Positions 34,092 to 42,380 of a stretch of DNA of 64,000 bases are shown here, in pieces. The number at the start of each line of letters is the position of its first letter. Position 1 is the first letter of the stretch. The translations under genes were made by a program, and so were the position numbers. Source of the stretch: UBA1858 sp963976865 (GTDB lineage Bacteria; Pseudomonadota; Gammaproteobacteria; UBA4575); NCBI GenBank assembly GCA_963976865.1, contig CAXBLY010000002.1, positions 62,001 to 126,000 of the forward strand, written 5' to 3'. The notes under the pieces were generated by a model. The model worked only from the letters and a program-made list of their open reading frames with translations, made no database searches and was not told the DNA's origin.

Positions 34092-34718
34092 CTAGTTTTC
34101 GTCAGGTTCTGCTTTACGCGAGCCTTGCATGACTTCTACCAGTTTAATGGCTTCGCCTTCCATGTCGACCACCAGACCATCAACTTTACGACGGAAGTAA
34201 CGCACAAAGAAAATTGCCGGAATGGCGACAGATATTCCTGCTGCTGTAGTAATTAACGCTTTTGAAATTCCATTAGCCAGCTCAGTGGGATCACCCACAC
34301 CGACACTGGTGATCACAGCAAATACCTGAATCATGCCAACGACTGTCCCCAGCAGGCCGAGCAAAGGCGAGATAGCCGCAATAGTGCCCAAAGTCGTCAG
34401 GAATAATTGTAGCTCATAGGCAGTATGACGCCCTGTTTCTTCGATACTTTCACGCATGACATCACGTGTACTGAAACGGTTCATTAAACCGGCAGCTAAA
34501 ATTCTTCCCAGTGGTGAACTGTCCCGAATGGCAACAATTCTTTTATCGCTAAGTTGATTATTCTGGTCAAGCTTCCATACTTTCGCGACCAGATTGTCAG
34601 GAGCAACGCGTTTTTTTTGAAGACTCCAGAATCTTTCCAGAACAATTGCCAATGCAATGACCGAGCAACCCAGGATAGGCAACATTAGCCATCCGCCTGA
34701 TTTGATAATTTCAAACAC
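34092..34718 (-). CDS. exbB: ExbB/TolQ family proton channel protein
   Basis: A 208-residue polytopic inner-membrane protein. Hydrophobic segments are at the N-terminus (GGWLMLPILGCSVIALAIVLERFW), at LTTLGTIAAISPLLGLLGTVVGMIQVFAVI and at GISKALITTAAGISVAIPAIFFVRYF, the MotA/TolQ/ExbB pattern. It pairs with the exbD next door and would power TonB or a related system; no tonB is in this cluster. The stop lies 5 bp before exbD, and the gene starts 14 bp after comEC, so they are co-transcribed. Confidence 0.95.
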   Translation of the reverse strand: MFEIIKSGGWLMLPILGCSVIALAIVLERFWSLQKKRVAPDNLVAKVWKLDQNNQLSDKRIVAIRDSSPLGRILAAGLMNRFSTRDVMRESIEETGRHTAYELQLFLTTLGTIAAISPLLGLLGTVVGMIQVFAVITSVGVGDPTELANGISKALITTAAGISVAIPAIFFVRYFRRKVDGLVVDMEGEAIKLVEVMQGSRKAEPDEN

Positions 34719-34732
34719 TGTGTAGATATCCC

Positions 34733-37048
34733 TTATTCTATTGGATCAGTTATCACTTGTTGTGTGGAATGCCAATATCGTTTGCTATATTGCCTATGCC
34801 CGGTCTGGATTTGTAAGCCGTCACTGGCATCGAATAGAAACGTCACTGCTCCCTGACTTGCAGTATCCACAAGTTGCGCTCCAATCTCCTGATAGCGTTG
34901 TGTAATAGTAGCATGAGGAAACCCATATCTGTTGCGATAACCCGCTGAAAAAACGACAGTTTGTGGATGAACCATATCAACAAACCGATAACTCGAGGAT
35001 GATTTGCTGCCATGATGAGGAGCAATCATTATATTGCTGGACAAATTATCACCATATTGACTGATTAACCATTCTTCTGCGGATTTTTCGATATCGCCTG
35101 TCAGTAGAATATTGCCTGTAGTGTGCCTGATTTGCAGTACACATGATCGGTTATTATCGTTAGATCGCCACTTTTTTGGTGGATGCAGGACCCTGAAGTG
35201 CACCCCGTCCCAGCGCCATTCATCCCCGGCCCGGCATAATCGGGTATCGTCAAAATCATATAATTCTGGTTGATTACTTACCATCAGGTCATTGACCACA
35301 CCCTGCCCAATTAGCCAGTGCATACCGCCAGAATGGTCATTATCGTTATGGCTGATGACGGCCATATCCACCTTTGAGATAGCACGCGTTTTCAGGTAAG
35401 GAAACACGACAGCCTCGCCCGTATTAAAACCAGACAGCGAACGGGCGCCTGCATCATAAATTAACACATGATTTTCTGTCTCTATGACCATCGCTAACCC
35501 TTGGCCCACGTCAAGCACTGTCATTCTCATCTGACCTTGTCTTACCTGAGGGTCTTTAATTAAAAACAGACCTGCAAGCAATACCCACCCCAGATGACGA
35601 ACAGGCATTCCTTTCGCCTGTATCAACATAAACAGACCGACTTCAAATGCGACCACGCCTAATACTTTGGGTGAAAACTCCAAAGATGAAAATTCAAGTT
35701 CGGCGGATTGCTGCAGTCCCCACCACAATAAAGAAAATAACTGATCCAGCACTACAAATATTGAATTGCTTACCGACAGATCAAATAAAAATAATACCTG
35801 ATTAATCAGCAGCAATGGCAACAGTACAAAACTCACCAATGGAATGGCGATCAGATTAACTAGCGGCGATATAATCGAAGCCTGGGAAAAGAACAGTAAA
35901 CTCACAGGAAATAAAGCAAGTCCCAAATAGAGTTGCACTGCAATAATACGAAATATCCTGCCTTTTCCCTGAGTGCGCTTAACGACAATAAAAATAAACA
36001 GCACTGCCAGAAAAGACATCCAGAAACCAGCATTCAGTACTGACAAAGGATTAATTATTAACACCAGTATTAACGCTGATGACAGCAGCGAAATATTAAA
36101 TACCGGTTTGCGCAACAGTATTGCCAGCAAGCCAATGATTACCATCATCAGCGCACGTTGGGTTGGCAAGGAAAAACCTGCAAGGTAGGCATAGAACACT
36201 GCGGCCAGCATAGCGAACACCGCAGCAATTGATTGCGAAGGTACTCTTTCGCATACCCAGGCACTACAGCGTGTCAGTCGGTTGACCAGAAAGAACATCG
36301 CTACACTGATGGCACTTAAATGAAGTCCCGAGATAGCCAGCAAATGTGAAGTACCGGTTTCACGCAATACCTGCCACTGTGTTTGATGAATGTCCTCACG
36401 TTCACCAAAGGTTAATGCCTGCATAAGGTTTGCATATTCATACTTTGGCGCAATAACTTTAAAACGCGATATCCACTGCTGCCGCAAACCGGCCCGGTCA
36501 TTATCTGCCTGATTAAATTCATCACAGTCCCCAGACCTTACGTACCCTTTTGCGCCAACACCTTGCGCAAACATGCTTTTTTCATAATCAAATCCTCCCG
36601 GATTGGAGTACCCCCAAATCTTTTTCAGACGCACGACAAATTGACATTGCTGGTGCAGGTGTGTGGTTTGTTCGGGCTGGTACCAGCTCAATATAATGTT
36701 TTCAGGTACCTGATCGTCCAATTGGTGAATTGATGCCTTATCAAGCCTGAAAACAAACCTGGAATACTGTGGATTAGTCACTTTCACTTCGACAACGGCT
36801 CCGCTGAGCTTGATATCCTCACCTTCCAGATTTGAGGATAATTGCGGATAAACAAGGGACAGAGCATATATAAAAGACCAGCAGTAACCCAGAGATACAA
36901 ATAAAAGCGGTGAAGCAAGCCGGAATCTTTTAACAAGCAAAATAGCGAGCGGCAGCAGCAACAGGCACCAAAGTGAAGGCAACTCTCTGGAAGTCTGAAA
37001 TAACAGCACACCTGTTAAAAATGACAATGCGACCTTTGCCATGTTCAT
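34733..37048 (-). CDS. comEC: DNA internalization protein ComEC/Rec2
   Basis: A 771-residue polytopic inner-membrane channel for DNA uptake. The N-terminal region has two to three membrane segments and a soluble DUF4131-like domain (LSGAVVEVKVTNPQYSRFVFRL). The competence domain in the middle holds LMQALTFGEREDIHQTQWQVLRETGTSHLLAISGLHLS and many membrane helices. The C-terminal metallo-beta-lactamase domain (VLDVGQGLAMVIETE, VISHNDNDHSGGMHWL, LLTGDIEKSAEEWL, IAPHHGSKSSSSYRFVD) is thought to degrade one DNA strand. The length is normal. ATG 37048 and 37042 are alternatives. Supports natural competence in principle; no pilus genes are in view. Confidence 0.94.
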   Translation of the reverse strand: MNMAKVALSFLTGVLLFQTSRELPSLWCLLLLPLAILLVKRFRLASPLLFVSLGYCWSFIYALSLVYPQLSSNLEGEDIKLSGAVVEVKVTNPQYSRFVFRLDKASIHQLDDQVPENIILSWYQPEQTTHLHQQCQFVVRLKKIWGYSNPGGFDYEKSMFAQGVGAKGYVRSGDCDEFNQADNDRAGLRQQWISRFKVIAPKYEYANLMQALTFGEREDIHQTQWQVLRETGTSHLLAISGLHLSAISVAMFFLVNRLTRCSAWVCERVPSQSIAAVFAMLAAVFYAYLAGFSLPTQRALMMVIIGLLAILLRKPVFNISLLSSALILVLIINPLSVLNAGFWMSFLAVLFIFIVVKRTQGKGRIFRIIAVQLYLGLALFPVSLLFFSQASIISPLVNLIAIPLVSFVLLPLLLINQVLFLFDLSVSNSIFVVLDQLFSLLWWGLQQSAELEFSSLEFSPKVLGVVAFEVGLFMLIQAKGMPVRHLGWVLLAGLFLIKDPQVRQGQMRMTVLDVGQGLAMVIETENHVLIYDAGARSLSGFNTGEAVVFPYLKTRAISKVDMAVISHNDNDHSGGMHWLIGQGVVNDLMVSNQPELYDFDDTRLCRAGDEWRWDGVHFRVLHPPKKWRSNDNNRSCVLQIRHTTGNILLTGDIEKSAEEWLISQYGDNLSSNIMIAPHHGSKSSSSYRFVDMVHPQTVVFSAGYRNRYGFPHATITQRYQEIGAQLVDTASQGAVTFLFDASDGLQIQTGHRQYSKRYWHSTQQVITDPIE

Positions 37049-37101
37049 GTCATAATCATTACAGTAAATTCACTCTTTTGCGGACGATCAGTGCCCTAGT
37101 A

Positions 37102-37635
37102 ATGCCTAGAAAGCTATTAAAAAGACTATTGCCCCACCCTGATTCGATTAGACATAATCAGTCACTGGCGATGTTTGGCCATGCGAGCAGAGATCCTAAT
37201 CTCTGGCACCTCAATCGCCGCTCAGTGTCACGCGCGGTTGCCGTTGGTTTGTTTTGCGCCTTTGTACCGATACCCGGTCAGATGATTCTTGCCGCGGCAC
37301 TGGCCATTATATTGCGAGCCAATATTCCCATTTCAGTGTTACTAGTCTGGATATCCAACCCCATCACGATGCCGGCACTTTTTTATACCGCTTATAAATT
37401 TGGTGCCATGCTGTTGGATGTTCAACTACAACACTTCCAGTTTGAATTTAGCCTGAACTGGTTATTTACTGAATTACAGGATCGATGGCAACCGTTCCTG
37501 GTAGGATGTTTGTGCAGTGGCGCACTAACTGGTGCAATTGGCTATGGATTAGTACAGATCTATTGGCGCTGGTATGTGTCCAGAGTATGGACGAGTCGCA
37601 AATGCTATAAGCAAGTCAAGAAACCAAATTCTTAA
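37102..37635 (+). CDS. DUF2062 membrane protein
   Basis: A 177-residue protein starting MPRKLLKRLLPHPDSIRHNQSLAMFGHASRDPNLW. It then reads HLNRRSVSRAVAVGLFCAFVPIPGQMILAAALAIILRANIPISVLLVWISNPITMPALFYTAYKFGAMLL, the signature of DUF2062 with two or three membrane segments and the conserved FVPIPGQM and NPITMP motifs. The function is unknown; the gene is often next to comEC, as here. ATG 37102 gives a family-normal N-terminus. It is divergent from comEC with about 53 bp between them and precedes a repeat array. Confidence 0.92.
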   Translation: MPRKLLKRLLPHPDSIRHNQSLAMFGHASRDPNLWHLNRRSVSRAVAVGLFCAFVPIPGQMILAAALAIILRANIPISVLLVWISNPITMPALFYTAYKFGAMLLDVQLQHFQFEFSLNWLFTELQDRWQPFLVGCLCSGALTGAIGYGLVQIYWRWYVSRVWTSRKCYKQVKKPNS

Positions 37636-38354
37636 AGAGATTTGAAGAAGTGAAAGGGATCAACTTAAATCCAACCTTATTGTCATACAGAATGTCATTC
37701 CCGGGCCTTACGCCACCTCTGGACACAACGTCATTCCCGAACCTTGCGCCACCTCAAGACACAACGTCATTCCCGAACTTTACGCCATCCCAAGACACAA
37801 CGTCATTCCCGCGGAGGCGGGAATCCAGCGGCATTTAATCAGCCATGAGATACTTTTAAGCTTGGCTGGATCCCCGTTTTCACGGGGATGACGACGGAGC
37901 CCAATAATACAGATTATTTATTAACTGTTCCCAAACACAAGGCCATTCCCGAACCTTACGCCACCTCTGGATACAACGTCATTCCCAAACTTTGCGCCAC
38001 CCCAAGACATAACGTCATTCCCGCGGAGGCGGGAATCCAGCAGTAATCGTATTCATCAGTTACCTTTAGCATAGCTGGATCCCCGTTTTCACGGGGATGA
38101 CGACAGAGCCCAAGAATACAGATTATTTATTAACTGCTCCCAAACACAAAGCCATTCCCGAACCTTACGCCACCTCTGGACATAACGTCATTCCCGAAGT
38201 TTACGCCATCCCAAGACACAACGTCATTCCCGCGGAGGCGGGAATCCAGCGTTATCTAATACTGGTTAACTATATACATCCAGCTTGAATTCTGTCCTCA
38301 CTGAGTTGACCCCAGAAAGTCAGCACAAGTGAATAACCTAACAGGTTATAACTA
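37636..38354. repeat. gene-free region with nested 36-bp and about 209-bp repeats
   Basis: No gene is supported here. At 37694-38251 a 36-bp unit starting GTCATTCCCG and containing TTACGCCACCTC is repeated. Starts are 37694, 37730, 37766 and 37802 in block one, 37942, 37978 and 38014 in block two, and 38151, 38187 and 38223 in block three. Each block ends in GTCATTCCCGCGGAGGCGGG and then AATCCAGC, a palindrome. Blocks one and two are followed by an oppositely oriented copy (GGATCCCCGTTTTCACGGGG) at 37866 and 38075. Their period is about 209 bp. Short frames that read VIPAEAGIQ-like words come from the repeat itself and are not genes. Confidence 0.9.
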
Positions 38355-39392
38355 TTAGCAGCTCAGCAAATCACCCAGCGATTTTGGTTCCGCCAGCAAT
38401 GATGTATGTGGTGCATAACCATTTCTCCACTCTTCATCAAAGATCACGTCGCGAGCAATGCTCATACCAAAAAAGAAGCGAGGCTTTGTTGACTGGTTAT
38501 CCGGCCCCGCATGCAACATATCACTGCGATATAAAATGACTGTTCCTTTTTTCGGTGCAGTCTGAACAAGAAAAAAGTTCTCGTTGATATATTTACGATT
38601 CATGAACAACTTTAATAACTTGTGCGGCAGTAGACTAAAAATATCAAAGAGATCATTCCGACGCATGAAGAAGTTGGCCAGATTTGGCTGATGGTTGTCG
38701 TAACGTTTCGAGAAAATCCGGTCGTGAAACTCCTGTTTGGAAATTTCGGGTTCACCGGTTTTGCGCATATGCAATACTTTTTTAAGATTATGACGTAACA
38801 CATAAAAATTGGATAAAGTCTGAAAGAGAGTTGTAAAAACACCTGCTTTACCTTCATGCTTCAATTCTGCTCCACTGTATTTATGTGTTCCTGGCACAAA
38901 CACAGTACCACCCTGTTCTATTGACACATCATCCACAGCTGAGAACATACACAACACACCATCAGGATCCCGGTGAATATATTGATGTGACGATCCCTGA
39001 TAACTAGTCATAGTAGAAATTTCTAATACTTTGCGGGTTCTGCCACAATACTCAAGCAGTACATTTTCCAGGCGCTTGCAGAGCAAGCTGGCATAAGACA
39101 ATACATCCGGCGTTGAGGGTAATGGGCAAAAATCACGTCGTTGATGCAATATATCTGTCTGACTGGCAAAGTCACCTCTTTCACGCGCAGGATCTGCAAT
39201 AGCATCCTTGACCAGCTTTAAACCCGAATTAGCCTCTTCATCTGTCTGCAAATTCGGCAAAATAACAAATCCATGCTCATCCAACACACGACAAATTTGC
39301 TGTGCGCACTTGGCTGTAAGGAGCCCTTGCCCATTTAATTCCGGTTGAACTTCATATGCTTTTGTATCATATGAAATATTGAGATTTAGCAT
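38355..39392 (-). CDS. phytanoyl-CoA dioxygenase (PhyH) family protein
   Basis: A 345-residue cytoplasmic protein of the PhyH superfamily of Fe(II)/2-oxoglutarate-dependent oxygenases. It shows LDEHGFVILPNLQTDEEANSGL at the N-terminal part, the double-stranded beta-helix with HQYIHRDPDGVLCMFSAVDD (HxD metal ligand pair) and GGTVFVPGTHKYSGAE, and the distal His in ILYRSDMLHAGPDNQSTKPRFFFGMSI with the 2-OG-binding Arg. The substrate is not predictable from neighbours; it stands alone between two repeat regions. The start ATG 39392 gives MLNLNISYDTKAYE. Confidence 0.85.
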   Translation of the reverse strand: MLNLNISYDTKAYEVQPELNGQGLLTAKCAQQICRVLDEHGFVILPNLQTDEEANSGLKLVKDAIADPARERGDFASQTDILHQRRDFCPLPSTPDVLSYASLLCKRLENVLLEYCGRTRKVLEISTMTSYQGSSHQYIHRDPDGVLCMFSAVDDVSIEQGGTVFVPGTHKYSGAELKHEGKAGVFTTLFQTLSNFYVLRHNLKKVLHMRKTGEPEISKQEFHDRIFSKRYDNHQPNLANFFMRRNDLFDIFSLLPHKLLKLFMNRKYINENFFLVQTAPKKGTVILYRSDMLHAGPDNQSTKPRFFFGMSIARDVIFDEEWRNGYAPHTSLLAEPKSLGDLLSC

Positions 39393-39548
39393 GTGAGTTT
39401 TGATCTATTGCGGCATTAATTCTGAGTCGCACAATAAAACATATAGTACAGTCATTTACCTCTAACCAAGATTAAAAGTGGTAACTGGTTAAAAGTTTTT
39501 GGTGAAATAAGATTAACCCACTAATTTCATCAGATAGCTTCCTGAGGA

Positions 39549-39575
39549 CTGGATCTCATTTTATCGGGAATGACG
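39549..39575. repeat. degenerate single copy of the dispersed palindromic repeat
   Basis: CTGGATCTCATTTTATCGGG followed by AATGACG aligns with the core CTGGATTCCCGTTTTCACGG plus GAATGACG of the arrays at 29.2, 37.7 and 45.8 kb, with several substitutions. It lies in the 236-bp gap between the PhyH and GIY-YIG genes, where nothing else is seen. Confidence 0.6.
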
Positions 39576-39628
39576 CGATAACAAAATCAATATTATTTAT
39601 TTCGGAATGAACACTGGGCAGCCAGTGT

Positions 39629-39874
39629 TTACTGGATAATCAGCGCCAGCTTTTGATCTCTACTATATTGCTTGATTTCATGTTCACGCTGAAGTGCCTG
39701 ACTTTTATTGTCGCAGCCTTCTGTATAAACAATTCGAAAAGGCCCACGCCCTTTTGTATATTTGGCGCCCTGGCCAGTTTCGTGTTGTTTAATGCGACGA
39801 TCCAGATCGTTTGTAATTCCTGTATACAGAGATTTATCTTTGCATTCTATGATGTAAACAATCCAGTCATTCAT
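39629..39874 (-). CDS. GIY-YIG domain protein (YhbQ/UPF0213-like)
   Basis: An 81-residue protein that consists of a single GIY-YIG nuclease domain: WIVYIIECKDKSLYTGITNDLDRRIKQHETGQGAKYTKGRGPFRIVYTEGCDNKSQALQREHEIKQYSR. The VYIIE and YTG pair replaces GIY and YIG, R27-like Arg follows in LDRRIKQH, and the catalytic Glu would be in REHEIKQ. Small stand-alone members of this type are common chromosomal proteins of uncertain role in DNA or RNA processing, and they are not homing endonucleases. It ends 3 bp from lolD's end region, on the same strand, so it may be co-transcribed with lolDC. Confidence 0.9.
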   Translation of the reverse strand: MNDWIVYIIECKDKSLYTGITNDLDRRIKQHETGQGAKYTKGRGPFRIVYTEGCDNKSQALQREHEIKQYSRDQKLALIIQ

Positions 39875-39876
39875 TA

Positions 39877-40566
39877 TTACGCTGTCGTGAGCATGCCGTC
39901 TTTTAACTCATAAACAGTATCCATCGTTTCCGCCAGCCCCATATCGTGAGTGACCATGACGATGGCTGTGTCAAATTCATCATTAAGCTCCATCATGATT
40001 TCTGACACCTGCGCTGCTGTTTTACTGTCGAGATTACCTGTCGGCTCGTCTGCCAGAATGATTTTTGGCTGGGTCACCAATGCTCGCGCGATGGCTACGC
40101 GCTGGCGTTCACCACCCGACAATTCGGCCGGCTTGTGCAGAATACGATCTTTCAAGCCAACCCGGGTTAACATTTGTTTCGCTTGCTGCTGGATTGTCTT
40201 CACTGATTCTTTTCGCACCATCAGCGGCATGGCGACGTTTTCCAGCGCGGTAAATTCCGGTAACAAGTGATGAAACTGGTAAATAAACCCCAAATACTGA
40301 TTCCGCAATTTTCCACGGACATTATCCGCAAGATTATTTAGCTTGTTACCACACAGGACCACGTCACCGTGGCTGGGTTTATCGAGCCCCCCAAGCAATT
40401 GCAGCAATGTACTTTTACCGCTACCGCTTGCACCAACTATTGCAATACGTTCACGCGCTTTTAATGTGAAATTAATGTTATCAAGCACGGTGACATCAAG
40501 ATTCCCATCATGAAAACGTTTACTTAAAGCATTCACTTGAATGACGTTATTTTGAGTTTCTTCCAT
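39877..40566 (-). CDS. lolD: lipoprotein-releasing ABC ATPase LolD
   Basis: Cytoplasmic ATPase of the LolCDE complex that extracts lipoproteins from the inner membrane. The 229-residue protein carries GASGSGKSTLLQLLGGLDKPSHGD (Walker A), YQFHHLLPEFTALENVAMPLM (Q-loop), LSGGERQRVAIARALV (signature), ILADEPTGNLDSKTA (Walker B) and VTHDMGLA (H-loop), the MacB/LolD subtype. It overlaps the permease gene by one base. It serves the many lipoproteins seen in this window. Confidence 0.96.
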   Translation of the reverse strand: MEETQNNVIQVNALSKRFHDGNLDVTVLDNINFTLKARERIAIVGASGSGKSTLLQLLGGLDKPSHGDVVLCGNKLNNLADNVRGKLRNQYLGFIYQFHHLLPEFTALENVAMPLMVRKESVKTIQQQAKQMLTRVGLKDRILHKPAELSGGERQRVAIARALVTQPKIILADEPTGNLDSKTAAQVSEIMMELNDEFDTAIVMVTHDMGLAETMDTVYELKDGMLTTA

Positions 40567-41813
40567 TATTCGTACCTCAGTGCTTCAGCCGGCTCTGTCT
40601 TTGCTGCTTTGCGTGCGGGATAAAGTGTTGCCAGCACGGTTAGGAAAAATGAAATACACGCTACATAAATCACATCACCCGAACGTACTTCCGAAGGAAG
40701 GTCACTAATGTAGTAAACGCTTGGCGATAACACTTTCAAATCAAATAACTGTTCCACGCTAGCAACAATCACTTCCAGATTTGAAGCCAATGCAAGGCCG
40801 CCAATAACGCCCATCAGCGTACCTACAAAACCAATCAAACTACCCTGAATGATGAAAATCCAGAGTATGCTCCGTGATGACACACCATAGGTTCGCAGTA
40901 TCGCGATGTCTGACTGTTTATCAGTCACCACCATAATCAGCATAGAGACAACATTGAATGCAGCCACTGCGACTATCAGCGTCATGATAATAAACATCAT
41001 GGTTTTTTCCATTTTCACTGCACGAAAAAAGTTTTGATGTCGTTTAGTCCAGTCGGTAACCCATAACTTTCCCTTTAGTTCCTGATTTAACTGATTAGTC
41101 AGTTTTGGCACCAGAAACAGATTGGAAAGCTTTAAACGCAGGCCAGTAACTTTGTCATCAAGACGATATAAACGCTTGGCATCTTCAATATGGATAATGG
41201 CGGTATTACGATCAAACTGATTCATACCTACCTCATAGACACCCGCAACAGTAAACCTTCTTAACTTTGGCAATATACCGGCGGGTGTGACCGAGGCCTC
41301 AGGAGTAATGACGGTAATTTTGTCACCCACCCTCGCTCCCAGAAAACCTGCTAATTCGCTACCGATGAGAATTCTGAATTTGCCGGACTCAAGCACATTC
41401 AGATCATTATCGAGCATAAACTGACTTATTTCTGAGACATCGGATTCAAGCGCCGGGTCAACTCCGCTTAAGAGCACACCGGTAACCTGAGTACTTTTCA
41501 CGATCATGGCCTGGCCTTCCACATAGGGAGCAACGCCCACAATTTCATCAACATGACTCACTGCCTTCGACGCTTGCTGCCAGTTATCCAGTGATCCATC
41601 CAGCTCCAGCACATTGGCATGCGCCGTCATTCTTAGCATTCGGTCACGTACTTCCGTCTGAAATCCATTCATGACTGATAACACTGTAATAATGACAATA
41701 ATGCCAAGCGCAATTCCTAGCACTGAGGTCAGGGAAATGAATGAGATGAAATGATTACGCCGTTTGGCACGCAGGTAACGTAGGCCAATGAATAATTCTA
41801 AAGGTTTAAACAT
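40566..41813 (-). CDS. lolC: lipoprotein-releasing ABC permease LolC/LolE
   Basis: Inner-membrane permease of the Lol system. The 415-residue protein has the N-terminal LFIGLRYLRAKRRNHFISFISLTSVLGIALGIIVIITVLSVMNGF, a periplasmic domain of about 220 residues and three C-terminal membrane helices (FIIMTLIVAVAAFNVVSMLIMVV, LWIFIIQGSLIGFVGTLMGVIGG, CISFFLTVLATLYPA) ending in AKTEPAEALRYE, the FtsX/MacB fold. A single permease gene precedes lolD, as in LolF-type systems where one protein fills both LolC and LolE roles, or a second copy could lie elsewhere. I use lolC with that caveat. Confidence 0.93.
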   Translation of the reverse strand: MFKPLELFIGLRYLRAKRRNHFISFISLTSVLGIALGIIVIITVLSVMNGFQTEVRDRMLRMTAHANVLELDGSLDNWQQASKAVSHVDEIVGVAPYVEGQAMIVKSTQVTGVLLSGVDPALESDVSEISQFMLDNDLNVLESGKFRILIGSELAGFLGARVGDKITVITPEASVTPAGILPKLRRFTVAGVYEVGMNQFDRNTAIIHIEDAKRLYRLDDKVTGLRLKLSNLFLVPKLTNQLNQELKGKLWVTDWTKRHQNFFRAVKMEKTMMFIIMTLIVAVAAFNVVSMLIMVVTDKQSDIAILRTYGVSSRSILWIFIIQGSLIGFVGTLMGVIGGLALASNLEVIVASVEQLFDLKVLSPSVYYISDLPSEVRSGDVIYVACISFFLTVLATLYPARKAAKTEPAEALRYE

Positions 41814-42025
41814 TATTATTTACTATAAATTAAGTTGCTATTCTATTGTTTTATATATATTTATTGAATCATGAATAGCGCAGGCATTCATACTCAAATG
41901 AACTCATGTTATTTGTTGTCATTAGTCTGAAAAAAGCTTCGAATTATCCCTTTTTAACCACATTTCCCTGCTTGAAAAATCTACCGGGTGATATAGTGAT
42001 GACAACATTGAAACAGGATATATCC

Positions 42026-42313
42026 ATGATCATTCAAGCCCTTCGTTATTGTATCGCATTCTCATTCGTTGTTGCTTTAACTGCACAAGCGGATGTTATC
42101 AAGATGCCTTCAGAATCACCTCAAGTGATTACCAGCAATTCAGCACCCGTACGCGGAATGACCAAACACCAGGTGGAATCAAGATTTGGCTCACCCATGG
42201 CTATCAAAGGGCCGGTTGGGGAACCTGCCATTTATCGATGGGACTACCCGGACTACTCTGTATTTTTTGAGCATAATTATGTTCTTCACTCAGTAGTGAC
42301 CGCCGGCAATTAA
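42026..42313 (+). CDS. small secreted protein, conserved hypothetical
   Basis: A protein of about 95 residues. Start ATG 42026 has AGGA upstream and gives a signal peptide (MIIQALRYCIAFSFVVALTAQA); ATG 41999 or 41906 are alternative in-frame starts. The mature part reads PVRGMTKHQVESRFGSPMAIKGPVGEPAIYRWDYPDYSVFFEHNYVLHSVV. This resembles the small SmpA/OmlA-like fold (RGMTxxQVxxxFG) found in many secreted proteins of Gammaproteobacteria, but there is no lipobox, so the family is only suggestive. It is divergent from the lol genes and upstream of aguA, with a palindrome in between. Confidence 0.82.
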   Translation: MIIQALRYCIAFSFVVALTAQADVIKMPSESPQVITSNSAPVRGMTKHQVESRFGSPMAIKGPVGEPAIYRWDYPDYSVFFEHNYVLHSVVTAGN

Positions 42314-42342
42314 ATCGCTGGGAATTTCCCACACAACCATGA

Positions 42343-42374
42343 ATAATAGCTAGGCGTGTTACTTTAGCTATTAT
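42343..42374 (+). promoter_or_regulatory. 10-bp perfect inverted repeat before aguA
   Basis: ATAATAGCTA at 42343-42352 and TAGCTATTAT at 42365-42374 pair perfectly, with a 12-nt loop. The hairpin ends six bases before the GTG of aguA. No T-run follows, so it is not a typical terminator; it could be an operator or a translation-control hairpin. Confidence 0.45.
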
Positions 42375-42380
42375 CTGGCA

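Noticed and set aside
37694..38251. CRISPR array with 36-bp repeats
   Set aside because: The 36-bp units are contiguous, with no unique spacers, and no cas gene is present.
37650..38288. Two short plus-strand reading frames with DTTSFPNF and VIPAEAGIQ-like wording
   Set aside because: They are translations of the palindromic repeat array itself; they have no Shine-Dalgarno and their wording follows the 36-bp period.
38355..39874. Genomic island bounded by repeats (PhyH and GIY-YIG genes)
   Set aside because: No integrase, tRNA gene or attachment-site pair is visible, and GIY-YIG proteins of this small type are ordinary chromosomal genes.
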